A DNA stretch of 33,905 nt from Acetobacter sp. CAG:977 (GCA_000434295.1 HF994934.1:64039-97943), one strand, 5' to 3'; positions 23,960 through 31,528 are shown, numbered from the stretch's first letter. The notes: generated from the sequence alone by a model not told the origin. Made by a program: numbers and translations.

Positions 23960-24828
23960 ACGCACAAATGGCATACCTTTTAGGAATGATCTTAGGTAAC
24001 GGAGAAGTTCAACAAAATCATGATAGCACTACAGTTACGTTAGATATTCCTCATAAAAATCTTTTAGATGATGAAGGAAGAGATGTTACTGTTTATGTAA
24101 AAGCAAGCCTAACTGATATTAGAGACGTTATAGAGCCCCTTTTAGGGCATGCGCTTTCAATAACGCAAACGCCCCATTCAACAAAACTTTCTTTTAGAAA
24201 AAACAATCAGGATTATGCTATACGTGAAATTTTAAGATTTATTAGTAATGGTGTACACCATTCTACTATGAAAATGAATAACGATCTTTTTTTAATAAGT
24301 ACCGATGAAAAAAAAGAATTGCTTCGAGGTATAGCCGATGTAACCGGCTACATTCGAAAAAGTAATATCGCCTTTGGACAAACAGGACAACATCGGGTAT
24401 ACATTGAAATACCTAGGAATTGGGAGATGGTTATTGATATCGCCAACATATTAAAAGAAGTGGGAGTACCCATACAGACCATCGATTTTGGCCACCCCAA
24501 TTTTAGAGACTCAAATATTGAAAAATATAACAGCGGCAAGCCTTTCTATTGGAAAAAAGAACATCAAATAAAGATTTGGGCTAATGAATTTTTGCCAATT
24601 GGCTTCAAAATTACACACAAGCAAAAAGCTTTAGAAAAATATTCGAAAGAATTGCTCTCGCGTTTAACGCCAGAGCAAACTCATAAATTTTATTGGGAGA
24701 AACCTATTAGACGCAGAGAGAAGCCCCTTCACCCCTGCGAAAATGATATTTCTCTACCTGCAATAATACGAGGAGAGCATTTTGAATCATGGACAGATCT
24801 AGCAAAAAAGCTTGGTTACCATGATTAA
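23956..24828 (+). CDS. LAGLIDADG-like protein with both catalytic acids replaced
   Basis: This is a 290-residue protein with two motifs 114 residues apart that align to LAGLIDADG. The first is LLGMILGNG (residues 8-16) and the second LRGIADVTG (123-131). The spacing fits a single-chain, two-domain homing-endonuclease fold. In active enzymes the eighth motif position is Asp or Glu; here it is Asn15 and Thr130, so metal-dependent cleavage by this protein is doubtful. The C-terminal part (residues 200-290) is rich in Lys/Arg/Trp, with a possible helix-turn-helix-like end (WTDLAKKLGY). It starts 4 bases inside the cytosine methyltransferase gene and ends within the nuclease gene. DNA recognition or nuclease guidance is inferred. 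Family call is by motif only. Confidence 0.6.
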   Translation: MNAQMAYLLGMILGNGEVQQNHDSTTVTLDIPHKNLLDDEGRDVTVYVKASLTDIRDVIEPLLGHALSITQTPHSTKLSFRKNNQDYAIREILRFISNGVHHSTMKMNNDLFLISTDEKKELLRGIADVTGYIRKSNIAFGQTGQHRVYIEIPRNWEMVIDIANILKEVGVPIQTIDFGHPNFRDSNIEKYNSGKPFYWKKEHQIKIWANEFLPIGFKITHKQKALEKYSKELLSRLTPEQTHKFYWEKPIRRREKPLHPCENDISLPAIIRGEHFESWTDLAKKLGYHD

Positions 24829-25321
24829 TATAAAATTTGAATATGAGCTCTATCCTTCAATGTGCAAGTGGCTTGAAATATATTTGAAGGATAAATACAA
24901 AAAACAAGACTGCGAAATACTAGTACTAGACTGTCATTCTGAATATTTAGATTCAGTATTAGAAAAAAATAGTGTGATTACATATTTTCCACATATTGTC
25001 GGTTTAAAAATTCAAATAGATATTCTTGGCATCGTAAAATTGAGGGGGAAGTCTGAAATTATTTTTATTGAAGCGAAAAAAAAACCACTAAATCTTCATG
25101 ACCTTGGACAATTATGGGCATATTGTAAGCTATGTGATCCTTCTGAAGCCTTTCTTTTGTCTCCAGAAGGAATGGGGAGTCTAGATAAAGTTCTCAAAAA
25201 TCTAAATCGTGAAGATATGCTCAACTACGGAGATGGAAAAAGAATAAAAAAAATGATAGTTGCAAAATGGGATATTTCCAAGAATAGTATAGATTATGAT
25301 TCAACAATACCAAAATTATAA
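24821..25321 (+). CDS. Small PD-(D/E)XK nuclease-like protein
   Basis: This 166-residue protein shows the core of the restriction-endonuclease fold. The pattern is QIDILGIV with Asp67, followed 17 residues later by IFIEAKKKP with Glu84-x-Lys86, then a helix LGQLWAYCKL with Gln97. An acidic residue early in helix 1 (FEYEL) could be the additional ligand. The protein is short, about the size of a catalytic domain, so it probably needs a partner or dimer for site recognition. ATG 24821 overlaps the previous stop by 8 bases; a TTG nine bases earlier is an alternative. As the last gene of the island it is the best candidate for the cutting subunit. Exact family unknown. Confidence 0.65.
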   Translation: MINIKFEYELYPSMCKWLEIYLKDKYKKQDCEILVLDCHSEYLDSVLEKNSVITYFPHIVGLKIQIDILGIVKLRGKSEIIFIEAKKKPLNLHDLGQLWAYCKLCDPSEAFLLSPEGMGSLDKVLKNLNREDMLNYGDGKRIKKMIVAKWDISKNSIDYDSTIPKL

Positions 25322-25449
25322 ATCAACACCACTCAACAAAAAAAATTTCGATAAGCAACTTTCTTTGCTTTCCCAAAAATTTTTAGCAGCTATTTAACTT
25401 ATCCGAAAATCCTTGCTTGGCATGGCTTTCGTCCGACGACCCCGCGCCT

Positions 25450-26079
25450 TTATCGACCAGAACCCCGAACGGCGTTTACGGTGCGGGCTGACTGAGCCGC
25501 CTGCGTTTTCTGTCGTTGCTGAATTTCAGATGCCAGCTGATCCCGAAATTCTTCTTTGTATATATATGAAACCACCGTACGCGGGCGCAAAACCATTGTC
25601 GTCGATTTCCCGCTTGGAACAGGCACTGGCACCAGCGTAACAACCTCATGCCGATCGCGGGATTCATTCAAACGCTTATCGGCATGATCCTCCACAATAT
25701 ATTCTTTTCCAGACCATGTTTTTGATTTTCCAAAAGAATGTTTGGCCTGTTCCCACGTCAGAGCAACACCTTTTTTAACAGCCTTCTTCATATCGTCCCC
25801 GGCATTATGCAAAGAATCTATGTTGGCTAACAGTGACGAATCATACGCCGATACCAGCTCCAGACTGTCCCGACGGGGAACCTGTGCCTTCATCGCATTA
25901 ATTTCTTCCCGCGACGGTCCGCAGGCAACCATCGACGTCGCAAAAGCAATACCGATTGCGACTTTTCCCACGGAATTCAATACATGATCATATGCGGAAT
26001 TGCGAAAGCCTCCTTCCGCCGCACGACGACCGGACGGAAAAATAACCGGCTCCTTTTTAAAAAAATCCGAAAGATTCAC
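25450..26079 (-). CDS. Lipoprotein-like envelope protein, function unknown
   Basis: This is a 209-residue protein. I chose the GTG at 26079 because AAGGAG (26093-26088) sits exactly 8 bases upstream; the ATG at 26118 lacks a site. A single hydrophobic segment (about residues 39-52, VAIGIAFATSM) ends in VACGPS, a possible lipobox with Cys53. The 36-residue stretch before it is unusually long for a lipoprotein signal. TTG at 25980 or GTG at 25971 would give a conventional one but has no clear ribosome-binding site. The rest is polar, with a Gln/Arg-rich tail (EIQQRQKTQAAQ). Composition is host-like, so it marks the right border of the island. It lies 94 bases downstream of dnaJ with its own promoter. 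Confidence 0.65.
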   Translation of the reverse strand: MNLSDFFKKEPVIFPSGRRAAEGGFRNSAYDHVLNSVGKVAIGIAFATSMVACGPSREEINAMKAQVPRRDSLELVSAYDSSLLANIDSLHNAGDDMKKAVKKGVALTWEQAKHSFGKSKTWSGKEYIVEDHADKRLNESRDRHEVVTLVPVPVPSGKSTTMVLRPRTVVSYIYKEEFRDQLASEIQQRQKTQAAQSARTVNAVRGSGR

Positions 26080-26121
26080 AACGAAATCTCCTTTGCCGAT
26101 ATGATTTTCTACCTGCAAAAG

Positions 26122-26149
26122 ATTTTAGAGAAAAACGGATTTTTGTCAA
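26122..26149 (-). promoter_or_regulatory. Sigma-70 promoter for the lipoprotein-like gene
   Basis: On the minus strand a perfect TTGACA (26149-26144), a 16-base spacer and TAAAAT (26127-26122, five of six) lie 43 bases before the GTG start at 26079. Confidence 0.6.
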
Positions 26150-26173
26150 CAAATCTCCGAATTACAAAGAAAT

Positions 26174-27316
26174 TCAAGCCTTTTTGATAAACTCTTTCAG
26201 CTTTTCAAAAAAACCCGCCGATTCAGGGCAGTTCTCTTTCCCGTCCTCTTCAAACTGTTTCAGCAATTCCTTTTGACGCTCCGTCAACTTCGTCGGCGTC
26301 TCAACTTTGAACCGTACAAACAAATCCCCGAAATTACGCGACTGAAGTCCGTTCATCCCCTTCTTGCGCAACCGAATTTCCTGTCCCGTCTGAGTCCCGG
26401 GTTCTATCGTTATCTTTTCCGTCGTCCCGTCTAAACAAGGAATCTCTATCTCCGCCCCCAACGCCGCCGAAACCATCGTTAACGGAACCGTACAATATAA
26501 ATTAACGCCTTCACGCTTGAATATCTTATGCGGCTTTACATGCACAAATATATACAAATCCCCGTTCGGACCGCCGTGCATTCCTGCTTCGCCCTGTCCC
26601 GCCAAACGCATACGGTTCTCGTCATCTATGCCAGCAGGAATGTTGACTTCCAATGTCTTTTTCTTTGAAACTTTTCCCAAACCGCCGCACTTTTTACACG
26701 GCGTCTTGATTACTTTGCCCGTCCCGCGGCACGTCGGGCACATACGCTCCTCTATAAAAAATCCCGATTGACGACGAATGCGTCCCGTCCCGTGACACAT
26801 CTCGCACGTTTCGGCCTTTGTTCCGGGCTGAGCTCCGCTGCCCTCGCATTCTTCGCACTTCTCCGAACTTTGAATTTCTATCTCTTTCTTGACGCCGCTG
26901 TAGGCTTCCTCCAAAGATATTTCCAAGTCATAGCGAATGTCTTCGCCGCGCTCGCCTTCATAACGCTGCGAACGGCGTCCCGCAGCCCCCATGAATTCAC
27001 CAAAAATATCTTCAAAAATACTGCCGAAACCGCCGCCCGATCCGAAATCAAAATTAAATCCGCCAAAACCGGCACCGGCTCCCGCCCCTTGCGCAAAAGC
27101 CGCATGACCGTACCGGTCATACGCCGCCCGTTTCTGATCGTCTTTTAAAATCTCATACGCTTCGGTTACTTCGCGAAACTTTATTTCCGCTTCTTTGTTC
27201 CCGGGATTGCGATCCGGATGATACTTCATCGCAAGCGTCCGATACGCTTTCTTTATCTCTGCATCGGATGCGCTTTTCGATATGCCTAAAAGATCATAAT
27301 AATCTTGTTTGTCCAT
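26174..27316 (-). CDS. dnaJ: Chaperone co-factor DnaJ (Hsp40)
   Basis: This is a 380-residue type I J-protein that delivers unfolded clients to DnaK and stimulates its ATPase. The N-terminal J domain has HPD at residues 33-35. A Gly/Phe-rich linker spans about 75-110. The zinc domain has four CxxCxGxG-type repeats starting at Cys154, Cys171, Cys193 and Cys207. The C-terminal client-binding and dimerisation domains follow. The start ATG 27316 is preceded by GGACGAAG. It is downstream of dnaK on the same strand, across a 70-base gap that contains a perfect hairpin. Confidence 0.98.
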   Translation of the reverse strand: MDKQDYYDLLGISKSASDAEIKKAYRTLAMKYHPDRNPGNKEAEIKFREVTEAYEILKDDQKRAAYDRYGHAAFAQGAGAGAGFGGFNFDFGSGGGFGSIFEDIFGEFMGAAGRRSQRYEGERGEDIRYDLEISLEEAYSGVKKEIEIQSSEKCEECEGSGAQPGTKAETCEMCHGTGRIRRQSGFFIEERMCPTCRGTGKVIKTPCKKCGGLGKVSKKKTLEVNIPAGIDDENRMRLAGQGEAGMHGGPNGDLYIFVHVKPHKIFKREGVNLYCTVPLTMVSAALGAEIEIPCLDGTTEKITIEPGTQTGQEIRLRKKGMNGLQSRNFGDLFVRFKVETPTKLTERQKELLKQFEEDGKENCPESAGFFEKLKEFIKKA

Positions 27317-27338
27317 CTTCTTCGTCCCAAGAAAATAA

Positions 27339-27369
27339 CCGTTCGGGGATACGGTTATACCCCGAACGG
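27339..27369 (-). terminator. Perfect hairpin between dnaK and dnaJ (attenuator or mRNA stabiliser)
   Basis: CCGTTCGGGG (27339-27348) pairs with CCCCGAACGG (27360-27369), a 10-bp perfect stem with an 11-base loop, starting 17 bases past the dnaK stop. On the minus strand it is followed by TTATTTTCTT, a poor T tract. It may therefore cause partial termination or protect the dnaK message and lower the dnaJ:dnaK ratio, rather than stop transcription completely. Confidence 0.65.
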
Positions 27370-27386
27370 CTATATTTTAGCAAGAA

Positions 27387-29297
27387 TTAGTCTTTTTTGA
27401 CTTCTTCAAAGTCGGCATCAACAACGTCTTCCTGCGCTTTGGGCTGTTCTTCAGCTCCGGCACCCGAAGGCTGCTGTTCCGCTGAAGAAGCCTGTTGCGC
27501 TTTGTACAACGCTTCGCCGATCTTCATCGAAGACTGCATCAAAGCTTCCGTCTTTTCTTTAATCTTGTCGGGATCGTTGGATTCCAAAACATCCTGAAGC
27601 GCTTTGATGTCTGCTTCAACTTTCCCCTTATCGGAAGCCGAAACCTTGTCTCCTAATTCCTTCATGTTCTTTTCCGTTTCGTGAATCAGAGATTCGGCAC
27701 GGTTCTTAGCTTCAACGCCTTCTTTCTTCTTCTTGTCTTCCGCCGCATGAGCTTCCGCGTCTTTGACCATCTTGTCAATGTCGGCTTCGCTCAAACCGCC
27801 AGAAGACTGAATGCGAATCGTCTGTTCCTTGCCCGTCGCTTTGTCCTTTGCCGATACGTTGACAATGCCGTTCGCGTCAATGTCAAACGTAACTTCAATC
27901 TGAGGCATGCCGCGAGGAGCAGGAGGAATTCCGACCAAATCAAACTGACCTAACAGCTTGTTGTCCGCCGTCATTTCACGTTCGCCTTGGAAAACGCGAA
28001 TCGTTACAGCCGTCTGACCGTCTTCCGCCGTCGAGAAAACCTGGCTCTTGCGCGTCGGAATCGTCGTGTTGCGGTCAATCAGACGCGTGAACACGCCGCC
28101 CAACGTTTCGATACCCAAAGACAACGGCGTAACGTCCAAAAGCAAAACGTCCTTGACGTCGCCTTTCAAAACGCCGCCCTGAATCGCCGCACCCAAAGCA
28201 ACAACTTCGTCCGGGTTAACGCCTTTGTGCGGTTCGCGACCGAAAAATTCCTTCACGATTTCTTGAACCTTCGGCATACGCGTCATACCGCCGACCAAAA
28301 TGACTTCGTCAACGTCGCCGGCTTTGATGCCCGCGTCTTTCATCGCGGCTTTGCAGGGTTCAATCGTGCGGGCAAGAAGGTCTTCCACCAAAGATTCCAT
28401 CTTGGCGCGCGTCAGTTTGACGTTCAGATGTTTCGGACCGCTTGCGTCCGCCGTGATGAACGGAAGGTTGATTTCCGTTTGCTGTGCACTGGAAAGTTCA
28501 ATCTTCGCTTTTTCGGCAGCTTCTTTCAAACGTTGTAACGCAAGCTTGTCATTGCGCAGGTCAATGCCTTGTTCTTTTTGGAATTCGTCAGCCAGATAAT
28601 TGATAATGCGCGCGTCAAAGTCTTCGCCGCCCAAGAACGTATCGCCGTTCGTGGCTTTTACTTCAAAGACGCCATCCCCGATTTCCAATACGGAAACGTC
28701 AAACGTACCGCCGCCCAAGTCATAAACAACTATCGTGCCGGAATTCTTCTTGTCCAAACCGTACGCCAGCGCCGCCGCCGTCGGTTCGTTGATAATACGC
28801 AAAACTTCCAAACCCGCAATTTTGCCCGCGTCTTTCGTCGCCTGACGTTGTGAATCGTCAAAATAAGCAGGAACCGTAATAACAGCCTGCGTTACGGGTT
28901 CACCCAAAAAGGCTTCCGCGTCTTCTTTCAATTTTTGCAGGATAAATGCGGAAACCTGGCTGGGCGCATACTTCTTATCATAAGCTTCCACCCATGCGTC
29001 GCCGTTCTCGCCGGCAATAATGTGATACGGAACCAATGATTTGGCTTTTTCAACCTGCTTGTCCGTAAAACGACGCCCGATCAAACGCTTGATCGCAAAA
29101 AAAGTCCCTTCCGGATTCGTCACCGCCTGACGTTTCGCAGGCTGACCTACCAAACGTTCCCCGCTTTGCGTAAACGCAACCATCGAAGGCGTCGTGCGCG
29201 TGCCTTCCGCATTTTCGATAACTCGGGCGTCCTTGCCGTCCATAATCGCAAAGCATGAATTCGTCGTACCAAGATCGATACCTATAACTTTTCCCAT
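27387..29297 (-). CDS. dnaK: Hsp70 chaperone DnaK
   Basis: This is a 636-residue Hsp70 of normal length. The ATPase domain opens with IGIDLGTTNS (residues 5-14) and contains VYDLGGGTFDVS and ILVGGMTRMPKV. The interdomain linker is DVLLLDVTPLSLGIET, followed by the peptide-binding domain and a helical lid. The C-terminal tail is Gln/Ala-rich and ends in DVVDADFEEVKKD, the usual bacterial DnaK ending. It folds nascent and stress-damaged proteins with DnaJ and GrpE. The start ATG 29297 has AACGAGG upstream. The promoter at 29353-29381 fits both housekeeping and heat-shock sigma factors. Confidence 0.99.
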   Translation of the reverse strand: MGKVIGIDLGTTNSCFAIMDGKDARVIENAEGTRTTPSMVAFTQSGERLVGQPAKRQAVTNPEGTFFAIKRLIGRRFTDKQVEKAKSLVPYHIIAGENGDAWVEAYDKKYAPSQVSAFILQKLKEDAEAFLGEPVTQAVITVPAYFDDSQRQATKDAGKIAGLEVLRIINEPTAAALAYGLDKKNSGTIVVYDLGGGTFDVSVLEIGDGVFEVKATNGDTFLGGEDFDARIINYLADEFQKEQGIDLRNDKLALQRLKEAAEKAKIELSSAQQTEINLPFITADASGPKHLNVKLTRAKMESLVEDLLARTIEPCKAAMKDAGIKAGDVDEVILVGGMTRMPKVQEIVKEFFGREPHKGVNPDEVVALGAAIQGGVLKGDVKDVLLLDVTPLSLGIETLGGVFTRLIDRNTTIPTRKSQVFSTAEDGQTAVTIRVFQGEREMTADNKLLGQFDLVGIPPAPRGMPQIEVTFDIDANGIVNVSAKDKATGKEQTIRIQSSGGLSEADIDKMVKDAEAHAAEDKKKKEGVEAKNRAESLIHETEKNMKELGDKVSASDKGKVEADIKALQDVLESNDPDKIKEKTEALMQSSMKIGEALYKAQQASSAEQQPSGAGAEEQPKAQEDVVDADFEEVKKD

Positions 29298-29352
29298 AGA
29301 AAAACCTCGTTTTCGTTTATAAAAACAACCTCAACAGAACTTGATGCTCCGG

Positions 29353-29381
29353 TATATAGGAAGCCTTTTTTGCTTTTGCAA
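29353..29381 (-). promoter_or_regulatory. dnaK promoter, overlapping sigma-70 and heat-shock elements
   Basis: On the minus strand TTGCAA (29381-29376), 17 bases and TATATA (29358-29353) form a sigma-70-type promoter 56 bases before dnaK. The same DNA reads ATTG, 18 bases, CCTATATA (29360-29353), close to the alphaproteobacterial RpoH pattern CTTG-N17/18-CYTATNT. No CIRCE element was found. Confidence 0.55.
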
Positions 29382-29417
29382 TCTCTTGCATGCCTTTTTT
29401 TTATTTTTTTATACCAG

Positions 29418-29446
29418 ATGACTTTTTTTTTCGCCGATTGTATGAT
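29418..29446 (+). promoter_or_regulatory. Possible promoter for the DUF2333-like gene
   Basis: ATGACT (29418-29423, four of six), a 17-base spacer and TATGAT (29441-29446, five of six) lie 37 bases upstream of the start at 29483. It sits in the divergent region shared with dnaK. Confidence 0.45.
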
Positions 29447-29482
29447 GCAAAAAGTTTAAACCTTAAGTAAATCGGAACCATC

Positions 29483-30577
29483 ATGTCGGAATTTCTTAAA
29501 AAAATTAAACTTGCCTTCCTTAAAATGTCCGAAAAAGTCAAAACAGCTCAAGTGCCGGCCCCGATAAAAAATACCGCCGCCGCCATAGCGGAAATTTGGC
29601 AAAAAATTAAAATCTACCTTAAAACTTCGCCGACCTTCACTCCACCCTCAAAAGAAAAAGTCTTCTCTTTCGTCTTAAACTGGTGGCATTGGCTGTTGGG
29701 CGGCATATTCGCCTTTCTTGTCCTGTATTATCCGACCGGCGCCGTCTTGATTAACCAAGTCGACGATAATCCCGATTTCGCCGATAAATATGAAAAAACA
29801 GAAACCCCTAAAGAAATTTCCACTCTCTACGCCCTAATCGACAGAGAAATAAATAAGCATGTTTGGACACCGAACCTGCCGTTCTTTTTTCCTTCCGCCG
29901 TGTTGGACAATATGCCCGCCTTCCAATCGGGGCTGATGACAGCCGTCCATAAAATCGTGATGGCCATCGCCGAAGAAAACCCGGATGCCGCTGAACTGAA
30001 AAATGCCGCAAACCTGCTGGGATACCCCGGAACGATCTGGTATGTTTCCGATTGGAAACCCGCCGTTTCCGCAAATTCTCAATATCAAAAGGCTTTGAAC
30101 GATTTAAAAGCCTATGAAACGGCTTTGTCGGACGGCGAAAAGACCTTTAATTCGTCTCCCGAAGCGCTTGCCGCGTTGCTGAACGCACAGGCAAACATCC
30201 TGAAAGAATGTGCCGAAAAAATAAAAAGACAAGTCGCAAAATATGAAAAAAGACCCCTTGATTTTCGCGGCGACAACGTCTTTTATCGCGTAAAAGGCAG
30301 CGCTTATGCCGTGTACCTGAGCCTGCGCGACGCCGAAGAAGATTTCGATTCCGCCTTTGACATCAAAGATATCCGAAAACTGTGGAGCGACGCGAAAGAT
30401 TCCTTAAAAAGAGCTTTGAACATCCGCCCCTTCGTCGTCGTTAACGGAGGTCCCGAAACACAGTTCCTGCCGAACCATTTGCTGAATGTCGGATTTTATA
30501 TTTCCGCCGCCGAAGCGGATCTGCGCCGCATCGTCTATAAAATCCATAAGTCGGAAATAAAAAATGAAATACTTTAA
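29483..30577 (+). CDS. DUF2333-like membrane-anchored protein
   Basis: This is a 364-residue protein with a cytosolic, lysine-rich N terminus of about 65 residues. One transmembrane helix follows (about 69-90, WHWLLGGIFAFLVLYYPTGAV), then a periplasmic domain of about 270 residues. The segment HVWTPNLPFFFPSAVLDNMPAFQSG resembles the conserved core of the uncharacterised DUF2333 family, as I remember it. The rest is mostly helical, with possible coiled coil around residues 205-260. The start ATG 29483 has GGAA upstream. The next gene, a Bax-like glucosaminidase, overlaps its 3' end by 14 bases, so a link to the cell wall is an inference from context. No enzymatic motif is visible. Confidence 0.72.
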   Translation: MSEFLKKIKLAFLKMSEKVKTAQVPAPIKNTAAAIAEIWQKIKIYLKTSPTFTPPSKEKVFSFVLNWWHWLLGGIFAFLVLYYPTGAVLINQVDDNPDFADKYEKTETPKEISTLYALIDREINKHVWTPNLPFFFPSAVLDNMPAFQSGLMTAVHKIVMAIAEENPDAAELKNAANLLGYPGTIWYVSDWKPAVSANSQYQKALNDLKAYETALSDGEKTFNSSPEALAALLNAQANILKECAEKIKRQVAKYEKRPLDFRGDNVFYRVKGSAYAVYLSLRDAEEDFDSAFDIKDIRKLWSDAKDSLKRALNIRPFVVVNGGPETQFLPNHLLNVGFYISAAEADLRRIVYKIHKSEIKNEIL

Positions 30578-31496
30578 ACATGCCGTAAAAGTTTTTATCG
30601 CTTTAGCGCTGATCGCTGCCGGTGTCATGCTTTTAAAATCAGGGAAAGACGTCCCGCTCGGCGTTGAAGACGACGCATTGGTTTTGCCGCCGATGCGAAC
30701 CGCGCAAATGAAAAAAGAATTCAAAGATTTGAATTTCGACGCCTTTAAAGCCGCAGAAAACAAAATTCCCGTTCCGAGAATCTTTTCCGTATCAATCCCC
30801 AAAGATTTTAACCGTTCCCAATTTGACGACGATCGCAAGGCTTTGTTCTATAACATTCTGATGCCCGCAGTCCTGCGCGTAAATGCCGAAGTCGAACAGG
30901 AACGATCAAGATTGATGTCTTTTGAACGTGAATTTTTACGCACGAACAAACTGCCCCCCGCCTACATTGAAGAAGCTCACCGCATCGCAAAAAAATACGA
31001 TACCGACAACGAAGACCTCTCAACCCTGTTTGCTCAAACAAAATTGAGAGTGGATTCCGTTCCCGCTTCTTTGTTAACCGCGCTTGCCGCCGAAATTTCC
31101 GGATGGGGAACAAACGCTTATGCCAGAAAATACAACGCCCTGTTCTTGGAAAAAAGCTGGGACGGGACGGGTATCCCCGCGGCGGAAAAACAAAAAGAAG
31201 GTCCGCAATATAAAATCAAGCCTTTCAATTCCGTTTACGATGCCGTCAAAAGCTTTGTCTTTTACCTGAACACGGGAAGCTATTTCCATCCTTTCCGCAT
31301 CAGCAGAGCCGTTTTTCGCCGCGAAGGCGACAAAATCCGCGGCTATACCGCCGCATCGCAATTAATGAATTATCCCGACAAACCCTTGGAATATCCCGAT
31401 ATCTTGAAACATCTGATGGAACAAAACAAAATGATGCCGCTTGATTTCGCGGAACTTGACGCCGATATGCCGGATTTTTCCCAAAAAGATCCGTAA
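30564..31496 (+). CDS. Bax-like glucosaminidase-domain protein
   Basis: This is a 310-residue protein with an N-terminal signal anchor (about residues 7-25). It resembles the E. coli Bax/COG2992 group: PVPRIFSVSIPKDF, then LFYNILMPAVLRVNAEV, then a peptidoglycan glucosaminidase core VDSVPASLLTALAAEISGWGTNAYA. Glu177 in that core matches the catalytic glutamate of the family (usually AxxESGWG; here AEISGWG). It would act on peptidoglycan in the periplasm or be a wall-binding relative. The start ATG overlaps the upstream gene by 14 bases, indicating translational coupling. It is unrelated to eukaryotic BAX despite the name. Confidence 0.78.
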   Translation: MKYFKHAVKVFIALALIAAGVMLLKSGKDVPLGVEDDALVLPPMRTAQMKKEFKDLNFDAFKAAENKIPVPRIFSVSIPKDFNRSQFDDDRKALFYNILMPAVLRVNAEVEQERSRLMSFEREFLRTNKLPPAYIEEAHRIAKKYDTDNEDLSTLFAQTKLRVDSVPASLLTALAAEISGWGTNAYARKYNALFLEKSWDGTGIPAAEKQKEGPQYKIKPFNSVYDAVKSFVFYLNTGSYFHPFRISRAVFRREGDKIRGYTAASQLMNYPDKPLEYPDILKHLMEQNKMMPLDFAELDADMPDFSQKDP

Positions 31497-31528
31497 CAAC
31501 CGCGGCAGGCAAGTGTTTCTTTTGAGGC

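Larger units (their letters stand above)
21715..25410 (+). other. AT-rich methyltransferase/nuclease island
   Basis: Composition falls from about half GC to roughly one third GC by eye between about 21715 and 25410, and codon use changes (AAA, ATA and TTA replace the host's GTC, GCC and CCC). Four genes run on the plus strand, opposite to dapB on the left and the lipoprotein-dnaJ-dnaK block on the right. Gene content is two DNA methyltransferases of different chemistry, a LAGLIDADG-like protein and a PD-(D/E)XK protein. There is no integrase, transposase or tRNA at the edges. Horizontal acquisition of a restriction-modification or defence cassette is the simplest reading. Confidence 0.75.

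Noticed and set aside
25353..25370. AAGCAA/TTGCTT hairpin after the nuclease gene as a terminator
   Set aside because: Only 6 AT-rich pairs and no proper T tract; too weak to call.
29361..29408. TGCAA-TCTC-TTGCA hairpin followed by a T run as a plus-strand terminator
   Set aside because: No plus-strand gene ends here. The bases overlap the dnaK promoter, and the stem is only 5 bp.
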